Of a stretch of DNA of 64,000 nt, positions 11,709 to 22,867 are shown piece after piece. The stretch's first letter is position 1; each line of letters begins with the position of its first letter. The notes under the pieces are model-generated. The model saw only the letters and a list, made by a program, of their open reading frames with translations, did no database searches and had not been told where the DNA came from. The translations under genes and the position numbers were made by a program. The stretch is from Zea mays (taxonomy: Eukaryota > Streptophyta > Magnoliopsida > Poales > Poaceae): the NCBI RefSeq assembly GCF_902167145.1, contig NC_050099.1, positions 59,104,942 to 59,168,941 of the forward strand. The letters are read 5' to 3'.

Positions 11709-12712
11709 GTGCTAAAAATGGTACGACTAGGACCACAATGCCCCCACTACAGTGAGTTACGGGCCAGGTAGACTCCATTGCTGCTTCGATGAATAGCCCG
11801 TCACCATACCACTTGGCTCGGGAGCGGCTGCAGGATCCACAACATCAATCGCCACTCTGAGACTGACACAATGGCCACGCCTGGGGCGAGAACCTAAGAG
11901 CTTGGGTTATGTTTGGTGTCTCAGCCTTCACCCCCTTACTACGCGCGATCCAGTGGCCGCCTAACTTCAAGGTCTCCAACACCGACAAGTATGGCCACCT
12001 AGGCTACCGAGGCGACGGAGGACGTCATGATGGCGTATCTTCCGATCATGCTAGGGCAAGACGTGCTCCAGTGGCTCTGCCACCTTCCTCGCCACTGTGT
12101 CGACAACTGGGACGACTTTTATGACTGGTTTGTAGCTAATTTCCAATCACTCTCTAACAGGCCTACACAACCATGGGACCTCAAATCCATCAGGCGCAAG
12201 AATGATGAGTCCCTCCATTCGTTCCTCAAAAGTTTTCAGTCGATGAGGAATCGCATCCCCGACATCAGCAAGCGGCTGTGATCGAGGACTTCTATCGGGG
12301 GTCACACAATGAGGTCTTTGTTCGAGCTATCATTCAAAAGGCTCTGAGGACCACCGAACAACTCTTTCACGAGGCTGACATCTACATCACTGCTGATGTA
12401 GCGGGCCCACGATCTCATCAACCAACCAAGGCTCAGGCCCTCGAAGAAGGAAGGAGGTCCACAACAAGACTGACGCTAAGCCAAGACACTGAGAGAGGAA
12501 GTACATGCCGTGATGATGCCACCAGCTCGGGCACATGGCGCTCCTCAAAGCAACAACACATGGACACTAGACGAGATCCTCGACGGCCCATGTCCCTACC
12601 AAAAGGAGAAGTGCCATACTGTATGTAACTATAGAGACTTCAAGAACTCGATTAGCCATGGCCAACCATTACAAGCACTTCCTCTGCCATCTCCTCGAAA
12701 AACGGAAAGGAA
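11709..12712 (+). pseudogene. gag pseudogene of element D, 3' part
   Basis: After the solo LTR the gag of element D resumes. A stretch at 12027-12420 fits the PF03732 gag domain (motifs WLCHLPRH, NWDDFYDWFVANFQ, RRKNDESLHSFLKSF, VIEDFYRGS). A one-base frame change near 12270 splits it. Near 12570-12640 a C-terminal motif resembles the CPYHK...DCRDF region of Tat-lineage gag proteins. It stops abruptly where the LTR of element E appears to begin. Confidence 0.65.
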
Positions 12713-15397
12713 TTGGAAAATCTAGAGAAAAAGAAAAAAGAAATTTTTTCCTCACCCCGACCTGTGCTCGCTTTTGGCCCAGGCGGTCCACCAGCATGCG
12801 CCCTCTCTTCCCCTCTCCCTCACTCTATCAGTCGGGCCCCGCTCGTCAACCCCTTCCTTTCTTCCCCCTTGCGCCTGCACCCGCGCCAGGAGCTCACCGT
12901 CACCGTGCGGCCCGCGTCTAGTCGCCTTCGTTCAATTCCTTGCTAAATGTGGAGCGCACCGAGATGCCCTTCCTTTTCTCCATGATCTCACCCGATCTTC
13001 CCATTCCTTAGGCATGAATTTCTTTCCCCCTTTGCTCACCGTTTATGGAAACCGGTCAGAGTTGATCTCCTCACTAATTCTCATCGATTTGGAGCCTATT
13101 TTGCCTCAATCTTGCCTCTATAAGTGTCACCCAAACCCCCCTTTGATTTCAAGCGCCACTACCCCCTCCCCAAGCCTCGCTACCTCTGTCCGCACTCTCT
13201 GTTGCCGCCGACCCACCATCGTCCATGGCCAGGGACCCCTGGTGTCCCTCCGTCCACGCCAAGGCCTCCATTGTGATCACTAGAGCTCATTGTTGCTTCC
13301 TTGGTCTTCTCCAAGCTCTCCCAATCCTTTATCGCGCCTAGCCATGTCACCCCGACCTCGCCGGAGCTCGTCACTCCACCACCGGTTGTCATCGATGTTA
13401 TCCTCTACCCCGACCCCCTCAGTGAGGCACTGACTGTGTTCACCTTCACCTCAGCTCCCTTCTAAGCCTTTTCCCTAGCATGTTAGGCCCCCCGGAGCCC
13501 CATTCCGGTCAACTCTAGTGAGCTTTACAGTCATGCACCACGTACGCTGTGTGCCACCTCGTCGCACCCCCTTCGCCCTGCCTCGCTGGCCGCGATGCCG
13601 CTTGCGTGCCGAGCCATGCGATCGGGATCAATGGATCCGAATCGGACGACCGACATTAGCCCAATAGAGACGACTCACTCATTTTAATCGAAGCGCTTAG
13701 ATCTGGATCGCACGACCATCGTTGGTCGATACCCCTTCGCCTGAGTCACGTTGTTAATTTTGTAAAGGACCCCCTAAGTTAATATCTTTTTACCCGACAT
13801 TTCTTGTAGTTCAAAGTTCATTACCAATAGGTCCTTAATCTTATGGTTTAGCCCCTGTGCTTTTAGTTATTAGTACATGTCGTCTGCCCTTGCCCGTTTA
13901 GCACTTGAGCCCCTATGTTTTCAAATTAAAGCCCGCAGGTCCCTGAACTTTTCACATCAACCCTTGAAAACTATTTTTCTATTACAAACAGGTCCCTTCA
14001 GCATTAATTTTCTTTATATCTTGGTCATTTTAGATCCAAATAAATTAATTCTTGTTTTGATAATTTCCTAAAATCATCCCAAACCTTTTAGGAATGTTTT
14101 TGTAGCAGTTTTATTTTAACCAAAATTTAAGTTATTTTTTATAATTATTTGTACCCTCTTTTATTTAATGAATGGTGTATGTTTTATTGAATGGTGTTTG
14201 TTTTTTATTTGTATGCCTGCTATTAGACGATGCTCCTGTGTTAGAGAATCAGGAATAGTTTGTAGAAGATCCTCAAGTATTTTGTGAAGAAGGCAAGTGG
14301 ACCTTCTCCCCCTACATATTCTATTTGACCCCAATTACACCATGACAACTTAGTTTACTTTTGTGATATGCATAATTTGATGGGACTACCTATTAGCAAT
14401 GCCTAGTCTTTACCAACCCATATACCTTATTTAACCTGGGAGTTATGCTTTGCTTTAATAGTATGCTACTGCTTTAACTAAGCTTGATGACGTCACTCCT
14501 TTTAATGATGCTCATGTTCCAAAGTTTATGTTACGCTGTTGTTGTTAATTTGATAATTAAGAAGTCCATATGAGTTAATTGGAACATGGAGTGACCACCT
14601 AGGATAACAGTGCAACCACAAGTGCTATCATGGATCTATCCTTGATAATTAACCTAATGTGCTTAGTGCTTAACAACCCTACCTGAAATATGGGCAAGAG
14701 GGGACAATAGTGGTTTGGTGGTAGCTCACATTAACATGAGGTGGTATTCTTGGCTAAGGTACCTCGCCTAGAGGGTCACCATTACTGATGTGGGAACTTT
14801 AGTGGGTGGCTTTGTACTAAGTATGTTTTGTGAAAACCCTACGATGGATCCATAGCCATTCACCTCAGTAGTGAATACGGGTCTTGCAAACCCAGGCTAG
14901 AAGGGATACACGGCTTGTGGGTAAAGTTGTACGACCTCTAGAGAGTGTAAAACTGATATACCGGCCATGCTCATGATTAATAGCGACCAAACCCTCATAT
15001 GATAATTGAACTTAAAGATGGATATTAAATCATGCTCTTTCTGGCTCAAGTGGTTCACTTAAGTGTCTTGCTTAAGTGGGTTCAAGATGATGTTACCTTA
15101 TAATTAATGAGGTTTGGTAAATACTTACACTTAGTGAATAGTTGTTGTTAATAAAAGTTTGATCACCTAAATGGCTAACCACATGAACCCTTAGCATATC
15201 CTTGCAAGCTATGTGTCTTTCCCCCCTACTTGCTGAGTACCCACCGTAAGTGTACTCATCCTTGCTTAATTTTTATTAGAAGGTTTTGAAGAAGACCATA
15301 TAGCGATGTGTCGATCATCTTTCTGTGGGAGATTGTCCATGAGAACTGTTGTGTTATGCTGGAAGGAATGTTTAAGACACTTATGTCATCATGATGT
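12713..15397 (+). repeat. 5' LTR of element E, left part
   Basis: About 2.7 kb of non-coding LTR: a CT-rich first 800 bp, then AT-rich text. It ends at element A and resumes at 22868 after the duplicated GATGT. The open frame at 12774-13283 is a chance frame in CT-rich LTR sequence. No left TG terminus or TSD could be identified. Confidence 0.6.
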
Positions 15398-16071
15398 TGT
15401 TGGGGACTTGTTCTCAAAGGCTATGAGTTAAGAACAAGGCAACACAGAAAATGTTAATCGATAAAGTCCTTCGTCCTTCGAAGCATTATTTCCCTTAGGA
15501 TATAATGATTTTCAGACGAAGGTTATGAAGGGCGTACCTTCATAAACACAGCATACAATGACGGAGAATGAATCATAAGGAATATGAAGGATAACATAGA
15601 CAATCATATATATATTATTATCAACTTATTTTTGCATTATTATTATGAAGAAACAGAAATGACATCGAATTACAAATGTACCTTCATCTTGGAAGGAAAT
15701 GAAAGTACAGGTGTGACGCAAAAGCAAATGCCAAATCAGCGTGAACAGTACGGGGGTACTGTTCACCTATTTATAGGCACGGGACACAGCCCATACAAAA
15801 TTACATTCATGCCCTTTACATTTGATAATAATTCTATAGTAATCCACCGAGGTCTTAATAGCCTTTTCATCTTTAAGTCGGTTTCATTTTCTGCTACCAC
15901 GCCGAAGCTTTCCCGCTCACATCTTCGGCGCTGTATCAACCTTCGTATTATTTTGGGCTTCTCCTACTGTGATACCGACTCGAGTCCGAAGATACTTGTT
16001 CACACATTATACTCCAGAAATACTGTTAAATCCTGTTTTTGAGGACCTTCGTAAGCCGAAGGCCCCCAACA
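15398..16071 (-). repeat. 3' LTR of element A
   Basis: 674 bp, the left LTR on the plus strand. It ends TG...CA. A TATA box (complement of 15767-15775) stands beside a perfect inverted repeat at 15741-15766. A 152-codon open frame inside it is repeated in the other LTR only because the LTRs are near-identical. Confidence 0.95.
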
Positions 16072-16088
16072 GTAACCCCTCACAATAT
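16072..16088 (-). promoter_or_regulatory. Polypurine tract of element A
   Basis: On the minus strand, TTGTGAGGGGTTAC directly precedes the 3' LTR. This is the expected site for plus-strand DNA priming. Element B has the same tract (GTGAGGGGCTAC, 47524-47535). Confidence 0.75.
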
Positions 16089-16227
16089 TAATTTGTTTAA
16101 AATAATAAATTTAGATTGCGACATGGACGAAGGCTTTAAGCCGAAGGTCCGAAAAAACACCTTCCCTTTGCTAGAATAGCAACATTCACTGACAGGCGGG
16201 GTCTTTCAATTTTCAACGCACTGGGCG

Positions 16228-16235
16228 TATAAATA
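16228..16235 (+). promoter_or_regulatory. TATA box of the antisense gene of A
   Basis: TATAAATA in the context GGGCGTATAAATAAG lies 145 bp before the start codon of the antisense gene and about 160 bp inside the 3' LTR. Element B has the same box at the matching place (47370-47377, minus strand), also preceded by GGCG. Confidence 0.75.
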
Positions 16236-16379
16236 AGATCATACCGCAAGCTCATTTGGCACGCTCTCTTGCCATCTGCTCCCGCTCACTCAATTTTTAG
16301 CTCTTGCGCACCAAGATTTGCTTAGCTTTTTAAGTTTTGAAGCTTCGGCATTGAAAACAGTTTTTTAGTGTTTCCGAAG

Positions 16380-19300
16380 ATGTCTGAAGATAAGAAGGCT
16401 GCTGCTGAGATGAAGCTGAGTCTCGATGAAGAGAAGAATCTGGGGTTTCTTATAGCAATGTCGAAGACCAATACAGAAAAAATCACCAAAGAGATTTTAG
16501 AAGGTTTGTCTGAAGATACTGATGACAGCGACAGTTATGATGTGGATAGTGGTGGTGAAGACTCCGAAGATCGCCCTTGGCGACCAAGCCATGCGGTTTT
16601 CGGCAAATCAAGTATCAAAGAAAATCATCTTGTCAACATGAGAGGAAGGTATTTCCGGGACTTGTCCGTTGTTAGAGCCGACGAAGGAGAAAAGACTTGT
16701 CCGAACCCTGAAGAAAATGAAGTCGTAGTGTACCGAAGCTTTTTGAAAGCTGGACTTAGATTTCCCCTGAGCAACTTTGTCGTAGAGGTGCTGAAAATAT
16801 TCGAAGTATATCTTCACCAACTTACCCCCGAAGCAATCATAAGGCTGAATATCTTCGTGTGGGCCGTGAGAAGCCAAGGTCTGGAGCCTGATGCGAAAAG
16901 TTTCTGCAATATACACGAATTATCATACGAGACAAAACCTTGGGGTAAGGAACAATATCACAATAATTTTGGCTGCTACAGTTTCGTTTCTCGGTCTGGG
17001 TCAAGCTGTCCCGTGCCAACCTTTCGGAAGAGATGGCCCGGCGACTGGATGACAGAATGGTTTTATGTGAAGAATGACCTGACAGTACGAGAAGATATCA
17101 AAGGTATAATTATGCGCCCTATTTGGCAAAGCTTCGGCCTGCGGAGGCCGAAGGTTGAAATGAATGAAGCTGCCGAAGAATGCCAGAGAGCCTTCGGTGT
17201 TATTTGTTCTTTTATTGGAACAAGAGATTTGGTACAAGAGCATATCGCCTTCAGAGTATGGCCGCTCGCGGAAAAATGGGAAATGCCGCAAGAAACCATA
17301 AAGGAGGCTGACGAAGGTGGACTTATCAGGCTGAAGTATACTTTCAAGTTCGGAGATAAATTCGTTGAGCCAGATGATGACTGGCTAAAAAGTATTGAAA
17401 ATTTAAGTGATGAACTGCTTGGGGCTTACTCGAAGGCCGAAGATACTGCACTGTCAGCAGCCTTCGGAGGCCGAAAAAAGAAAAGACTGAACCGGGTGTT
17501 TGATGCAATCGGGTTCGTCTACCCTGACTATCGATATCCCATTCGAGGGCAGAAAAGAAAAAGCACAACCTCTGCAAAAGAAGAAGCTGCAATTGCTCCT
17601 AGTGAGCCAGCACCGAAAAGAAAAAGGATAAAGGTCCTCACACATCGGCCACGCTATATTGAACCAGCTTCGGTGCCTGAGTTCACCGGAGAGACCTCTT
17701 CGGCCACCGAAGCTGCAAAACCAACCAAGCCAACCTTGCTGCCAGAAGTCGCAGAAATGGCCGAAGCGCCAACAAGAATAGAATTGGAAGAACCAAAGAT
17801 TTTGTTACCAGAAACCAAAGAGATGGCCGAAGCGCCATCGACAGAAAAAATGGAAGAAGTAAAAGGACCAACTGAGGGATCAAAAATATCAGAAGTTTTA
17901 AGTCCTTCAGCAAATGTTGAGACAATAAAAAATCAAAAGGTGCCTGCAGTGACTCCGAAAAGAAAGAGAATGGTCAATGTGCTAGATGTTCTAGAAACAA
18001 TTAAATCCTCAAGCACACCTCCGAAGAAGACTGTTGCCACTTCCGAAGCGAAAACTGAAATTTCTGATACTAAGGCTCCAGAGCAAGAAACTGAAGCTGA
18101 AGCTGGCCCCTCAGAGCCCACGAAGGTAAAATCCTTGGAAACCGAGGAAGAAATAATAACGGAGCCAATTCTTGTTGAAGAAATCAGTGCTATTGCCCCC
18201 GAAGCATCCCCCAAAGTCCTTGATTATATTGTTCGTCATGCTTCGGGGAAAAAATTATCAGAAAAGGAAAAGCAAGAGGCCCAGTTTTACGCCCAAAAAC
18301 TGAAGTATCCAAAGGGGGCGTTAATATTCAACGGCAGTGGAGAAGAAGACCTTTTGTATTGTCTCCCTGACAGCAAGGAGATTTCTGTCTGTCGGGAGAT
18401 GAGCAAGAGCTTCGGATTCCCAACACTAGAAGACGGGCTCTCAGTGTTGTCGAAAAACGAACTGGCCGACAGCCTGGCATACAATAGCTTAAAGGTACAA
18501 AAAATGAGATCTTTGTATTTTTTGTTGAAACCAAAATTTTTCGTTTGCTTAAATCTATTGACGCACACACATTTTTCTTTGCAGGGCCTTATACTTAGCA
18601 ATGCCCTCAGGGCCCAAAAAGATGCCGAAGACGAAGGGTGCGCTATAGCCCTGAGCAACCTTCGTTTCGAAGTAATTGAACTGAGGAACGAAGGTCTCGA
18701 AAAAGATAAAATATTACATTCGTTGATAAATAGAATAAAAGAAGACGAAGCTACTTTTAAAGGTCAAGCTGAGGCTCAGAAGCGTGAAATTGAAGATCTT
18801 CGAAAACAACTGGCCAGAGCCAAAGAGGAACGCCTACTTGAAGAAACGAAGCGAGAACTTAGCGACCAATGGGCAAATCATTTAGAGGGAACTGTTGAAG
18901 AGCTTCGCTCGTTCAAGAAAAGATGCTATAACAAATCTATGGAGTGTGTTAAGAAGTTGAAAGCTAGCTTCGCCAGCGTCGGCGCATTCTCGAGCGAAGA
19001 AAACTTTACAAGAGGCAACCCCGAAGGTCCCATCGAATGGATTAATCACGAAGCTGAGGCCTTCGAGGAAATTTTAAATAGCCGCGGAGACATATGTGCT
19101 TTCTCGGGTGCCAGGGGAATTGCCACCATTTTGGAGAAAAAGGGCTGTGAGCATGTAAAGATTTTAGCGCAATCCGAAGACACCTTGTCCTTCGAAGATG
19201 CAAGAGATCCTTCAGCTGAAGCTAGCATGGTTGGTGGAAAATTTTTCACCGATGTCTGGGATAATGGTGGCCGAGAAATGGCCCGAGAAATTATCCAAAA

Positions 19301-19610
19301 AAGCGAAAAGGGCATTCACGATGCTAGAAAAGTAGCTGAGGCTGCTGAAAAAAGCGCAGAGCCCGAAGGTCAAATAGGTATTAACTAATGGTTTTTATTG
19401 TGTTGTAATTTTTTTTTGTTTTAAACTTCGTTCGCAATTTGTAATAGCAATGTAGCCGTACCCTGCCCTCCTTCAGATCCTACTAAAGCGTCTCCGGGCC
19501 CTCAGCCGAAAGGAGACGACGAAATTAAAAAGATGGCTGAAGCTATCATGGATGAAGTTGTTAATCGGCTCCTGAACGAGGCTGCGGAAGTTGTTTTGAG
19601 AGAAGATTAA
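16380..19610 (+). CDS. Antisense spliced gene of element A (PF04195-type protein)
   Basis: Three exons, 16380-18494, 18585-19377 and 19456-19610, give 1,020 codons. All junctions are GT-AG and the frame holds. The start at 16380 (MSEDKK) is preferred over 16368 because element B's copy also begins MSE. Residues about 115-300 match the PF04195 'putative gypsy type transposon' domain (FLKAGLRFPL, LHQLTPEAI, FVWAVRSQG). Next come acidic and lysine-rich low-complexity stretches with basic clusters such as PKRKRIK. Two coiled-coil blocks and a conserved C-terminal block (GCEHVK, DPSAEAS) follow, and a short last exon ends in NRLLNEAAEVVLRED. The function is unknown. It runs opposite to gag from its own TATA box. 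It replaces pol in this element and appears intact. Confidence 0.85.
18495..18584 (+). other. Stop-free 90-nt intron in the antisense gene of A
   Basis: Donor AAAG|GTACAA and acceptor TTTCTTTGCAG|GGC flank 90 nt with no stop in the reading frame, so both spliced and unspliced RNA stay open. The equivalent intron in B (45186-45112) is 75 nt and is also stop-free. In B the flanking exons read NSIK and GLILSN; in A they read NSLK and GLILSN. Confidence 0.75.
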
Positions 19611-20595
19611 GTACTATTGTAAAAACTGCTGAAATGTAACATGTGTAACATCTTGTAACCCTGAATATAATATACCTGCTTTTATTGTTCAATTCTTTAC
19701 GATGCATGAAATTTTACATACGTACCGTTTTTGAGTCTTTGACGAAAAAACACCTTCCCTTCTTTTCATGCTTCGTGAAGAAGAATTTTTATTTGTCACA
19801 ACAATATCCGTAGTGTTCTGATGAATAATATCCAAGCTTCGTGAAGATATTTTCCGAAGCTGCACTTCCGAAGATCAATAGTGTATCTCCTTGCGACTTA
19901 GCATGATTTTCCCCTTTTTCAAAACATTCTTCTAAAGATCGATATTGTGTCCCCCTCTTGTGCCATATGCAGCATGATGTATGATGCTTATGCTATGCGA
20001 AATGATGCGATGATGTTATGTTATGTAAAATGGTGTTTGTTCCGAAGATACACAAACATCCCTGCGATAAATCACATAATCTTTTTGAAACAGTGTTAAC
20101 TTTTTGCTATAAGCCTCCCTTAGGAGCTTCTTCGCCTTTTACTTCAGCGGAATCAGCGTTTATTTTTCGCTGTAAGCCTCCCTTAGGAGCTTCTTCGCCT
20201 TTTACTTTCAGCGGTATTCGCGTTGACTTTTCGCGCTTCGCCTTTTACTTAGGCGGTATCAGCGTTGACTTTTCGCTGTAAGCTCTGCATTCCCTTTGGA
20301 ACGACTTTGGAGCAGAAAACTTACACTGCGCTCCCTTTGGAACGGCTTTTTATGACTTCGGCAAGCTTACTCTGCGTTCCTTAGAACGACTTTTTGTTGC
20401 TTCGAAGAATTTTTGATAATTCGAAGGTCCTCCTTGTTATCGCAAATCTTTAAGCTTCAACAACTTAAGCCTGTGGAGAAAATATATTTTCCTTGTGGCA
20501 AGCAACGAAACTATTACATGAAATCTAAACAATGTCCTTTATTACACAGAAAATAAAACTGAATGAAAAAGACTGCTATCAAGGTAGGATATTTG
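19611..20595. other. Convergent spacer of element A
   Basis: This non-coding region lies between the ends of two convergent genes. It starts with the antisense 3' UTR, then GAAAAAACACCTTCCCTT at 19744-19761. That 18-mer is an exact direct repeat of 16151-16168 ahead of the same gene. ATGATG-rich text and the tandem repeats follow. Confidence 0.75.
20105..20405. repeat. Tandem repeats of element A spacer
   Basis: Two kinds of units are seen. About 60-bp units carry CTTAGGAGCTTCTTCGCC and CGCTGTAAGC. Shorter units carry the CCTTTGGAACGACTTT core shared with elements B and C. Confidence 0.75.
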
Positions 20596-22113
20596 TCAAT
20601 AGATGTGCTTTGACTCTGGCACAGTGCTGTTGACTGTGCGAGCTTCGGACTGTTCTCTGAAGTCCCTTTGGTGTGGAGCATATTGGCTCCCTTCTGGCTG
20701 CTGGCCTTGTTCCAGCGGTGGTGGAGGCGGAGGCTGTTGCCAGGAAGCTTGAGGTTGACTCGCCGAAGCAACAGAAACTGTAGGGTGGTTGCCTACATAT
20801 TCTGGGATGTAAGGCGAATGATACGAAGCAGTGTGCATGACCTGCTTTGGCTGAGCCTGTTGTGCTGCAGCTTCGGCTATTTCCTTTTGCTTCTGGATGG
20901 TAACATGGCACATCCTGGTGGTATGGCCTTTGTTCTCACCACAGAACAAGCAAAAAATTCTTCTTGGTTGATCGCCAAATCTTCCGCCGAAGCCCCTGGC
21001 GCCTCTGCCTCTCGGAGCTGGTGGTCGGAAGGAGCCTTGCTGTTGCCCCGAAGCTTGTGAGGAGCACTGTGGCCTTTGCTGCTGGCTCCCCCTATCATCA
21101 TTTTGAGTAGAGTTGTGAATTGATCTAACGTGCCTCGGATAGAACCTCCCTCCGAAGCCCCTGGTCATTTCAGAAAACCTGAAAGCCTCCTCCCTTCTTT
21201 GACGAAAATCATTATTGGCTCGAATATACTCGTCCATCTTTTGGAGCAGCTTCTCCAAAGTTTGAGGAGGCTTCCTAGCAAAGTACTGAGCTGAAGGTCC
21301 TGGCCGAAGCCCCTTGATCATGGCCTCAATGACAATTTCGTTGGGCACTGTTGGTGCCTGTGCCCTCAAACGCAAGAACCTCCTGACGTACGCCTGAAGG
21401 TATTCTTCGTGATCCTGGGTGCACTGGAATAGAGCTTGAGCAGTGACCGACTTTGTCTGAAACCCTTGAAAGCTGGTTAACAACAAATCCTTCAGCTTTT
21501 GCCATGAAGTGATCGCTCCTGGTCGAAGGGAAGAATACCAGGTTTGAGCAACACTCCTGACAGCCATAACAAAAGATTTGGCCATGACTGCAGCATTGCC
21601 ACCATACGAAGATACTGTTGCTTCGTAGCTCATCAAAAACTGCTTCGGGTCTGAGTGGCCATCGAATATGGGAAGCTGAGGCGACTTGTAGGACGGAGGC
21701 CAAGGTGTAGCCTGCAGCTCAGCGGACAGAGGAGAAGCATCATCAAAAACAAAATTCCCATGATGGAAATTGTCATACCAGTCATCTCCGTTGAGGAAAC
21801 CCTCCTGATGAAGGTCTTGGTGCTGAGGCCTTCGGTGTTGCTCATCCTGAGTAAGATGACGAACTTCTTCAGAGGCTTCGTCTATCTGCCTTTGCAGTTC
21901 AGCTAGCCTGGCCATCTTTTCCTTCTTCCTCTGCACCTGTTGATGAAGCATCTCCATGTCTCTGATTTCTTGATCTATCTCATCCTCTGGCGGTGTCGGG
22001 CTAACAGCCTTCCTTTTCTGGCTTCGGGCCTCCCGAAGGGAGACTGTCTCCTGATTATGGTCTAGCGGTTGCAGAGCTGCAGCCCCAGTTGCTGAAGCTT
22101 TCTTCGGCGCCAT
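20596..22113 (-). CDS. gag: gag polyprotein of element A, intact
   Basis: A 505-residue gag starts 75 bp inside the 5' LTR. Order of parts: a charged N-terminus with a helical, possibly coiled-coil stretch (about 46-90); the retrotransposon gag (PF03732-type) domain at about 177-272 with TWYSSLRPG and YVRRFLRLRAQAP; an RG-rich patch (about 368-385); a zinc knuckle C388-C391-H397-C402, spaced C-x2-C-x5-H-x4-C with one residue more than the usual CCHC box; and a Q/P-rich tail. It should form the cytoplasmic particle and bind element RNA. No protease or RT follows, so processing must come from a partner element. It is transcribed from the right LTR. Confidence 0.93.
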   Translation of the reverse strand: MAPKKASATGAAALQPLDHNQETVSLREARSQKRKAVSPTPPEDEIDQEIRDMEMLHQQVQRKKEKMARLAELQRQIDEASEEVRHLTQDEQHRRPQHQDLHQEGFLNGDDWYDNFHHGNFVFDDASPLSAELQATPWPPSYKSPQLPIFDGHSDPKQFLMSYEATVSSYGGNAAVMAKSFVMAVRSVAQTWYSSLRPGAITSWQKLKDLLLTSFQGFQTKSVTAQALFQCTQDHEEYLQAYVRRFLRLRAQAPTVPNEIVIEAMIKGLRPGPSAQYFARKPPQTLEKLLQKMDEYIRANNDFRQRREEAFRFSEMTRGFGGRFYPRHVRSIHNSTQNDDRGSQQQRPQCSSQASGQQQGSFRPPAPRGRGARGFGGRFGDQPRRIFCLFCGENKGHTTRMCHVTIQKQKEIAEAAAQQAQPKQVMHTASYHSPYIPEYVGNHPTVSVASASQPQASWQQPPPPPPLEQGQQPEGSQYAPHQRDFREQSEARTVNSTVPESKHIY

Positions 22114-22170
22114 AGCGAAGGTTTATGATCGCCGAAGGTGTTCAAAAACTCAAAGAGTGGAAGTGAGTTC

Positions 22171-22188
22171 ACCGGAGGTGGGCGCCAA
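22171..22188 (-). promoter_or_regulatory. Primer-binding site of element A
   Basis: Minus strand TTGGCGCCCACCTCCGGT directly follows the 5' LTR. TGGCGCC fits a tRNA ending GGCGCCA. It is identical to the site of element C and shares TGGCGCCCACC with element G. Confidence 0.75.
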
Positions 22189-22862
22189 TGTTGGGGACTT
22201 GTTCTCAAAGGCTATGAGTTAAGAACAAGGCAACACAGAAAATGTTAATCGATAAAGTCCTTCGTCCTTCGAAGCATTATTTCCCTTAGGATATAATGAT
22301 TTTCAGACGAAGGTTATGAAGGGCGTACCTTCATAAACACAGCATACAATGACGGAGAATGAATCATAAGGAATATGAAGGATAACATAGACAATCATAT
22401 ATATATTATTATCAACTTATTTTTGCATTATTATTATGAAGAAACAGAAATGACATCGAATTACAAATGTACCTTCAGCTTGGAAGGAAATGAAAGTACA
22501 GGTGTGACGCAAAAGCAAATGCCAAATCAGCGTGAACAGTACGGGGGTACTGTTCACCTATTTATAGGCACGGGACACAGCCCATACAAAATTACATTCA
22601 TGCCCTTTACATTTGATAATAATTCTATAGTAATCCACCGAGGTCTGAATAGCCTTTTCATCTTTAAGTCGGTTTCATTTTCTGCTACCACGCCAAAGCT
22701 TTCCCGCTCACATCTTCGGCGCTGTATCAACCTTCGTATTATTTTGGGCTTCTCCTACTGTGATACCGACTCGAGTCCGAAGATACCTGTTCACACATTA
22801 TACTCCAGAAATACTGTTAAATCCTGTTTTTGAGGACCTTCGTAAGCCGAAGGCCCCCAACA
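22189..22862 (-). repeat. 5' LTR of element A
   Basis: 674 bp. It drives gag leftward and differs from the left LTR at four positions by eye. Confidence 0.95.
22532..22566 (-). promoter_or_regulatory. LTR core promoter with start-site hairpin
   Basis: In transcription direction, TATAAATAG (complement of 22558-22566) is followed at once by GTGAACAGTAC, a 4-nt spacer and GTACTGTTCAC, a perfect 11-bp inverted repeat at 22557-22532. A TATA box usually directs starts about 25-30 bp downstream, so the repeat should lie at or just before the RNA start. Confidence 0.7.
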
Positions 22863-22867
22863 GATGT

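Larger units (their letters stand above)
3891..12712 (+). mobile_element. Old gypsy remnant D (LTR end plus decayed gag), several insertions inside
   Basis: Once the hAT element and the 5.2-kb solo LTR are removed, an LTR end, a degenerate primer site and a gag-like reading frame follow in order on the plus strand. The LTR phrase CCACCGAGCAATACAATTA and the following text are typical of grass Tat-lineage gypsy LTR ends. The gag has PF03732-like content in its second half. No pol is found: E begins directly after gag. The left LTR is truncated by element C. It is heavily mutated and is the oldest layer in the window. The right limit at about 12712 is approximate. Confidence 0.6.
15398..22862 (-). 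mobile_element. Complete zeon-type retrotransposon A
   Basis: This is a 7,465-bp element on the minus strand with two 674-bp LTRs, a perfect TSD GATGT (15393-15397 and 22863-22867), a primer site, an intact gag and a polypurine tract. There is no pol. In its place lies a large spliced gene on the opposite strand. By eye the two LTRs differ at four sites (0.6%). At the commonly used grass rate of 1.3e-8 per site per year this is roughly 0.2 million years. The element should be mobilised by enzymes of a relative such as cinful. It sits in the 5' LTR of element E. Confidence 0.95.

Noticed and set aside
12774..13283. 169-codon open frame in the LTR of E
   Set aside because: Same reasons: CT-rich LTR, no motif, and other frames are equally open.
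15584..16042. 152-codon frame repeated at 22375-22833
   Set aside because: The two copies are the two LTRs of A. The frame spans LTR promoter sequence and its conservation only reflects LTR identity.
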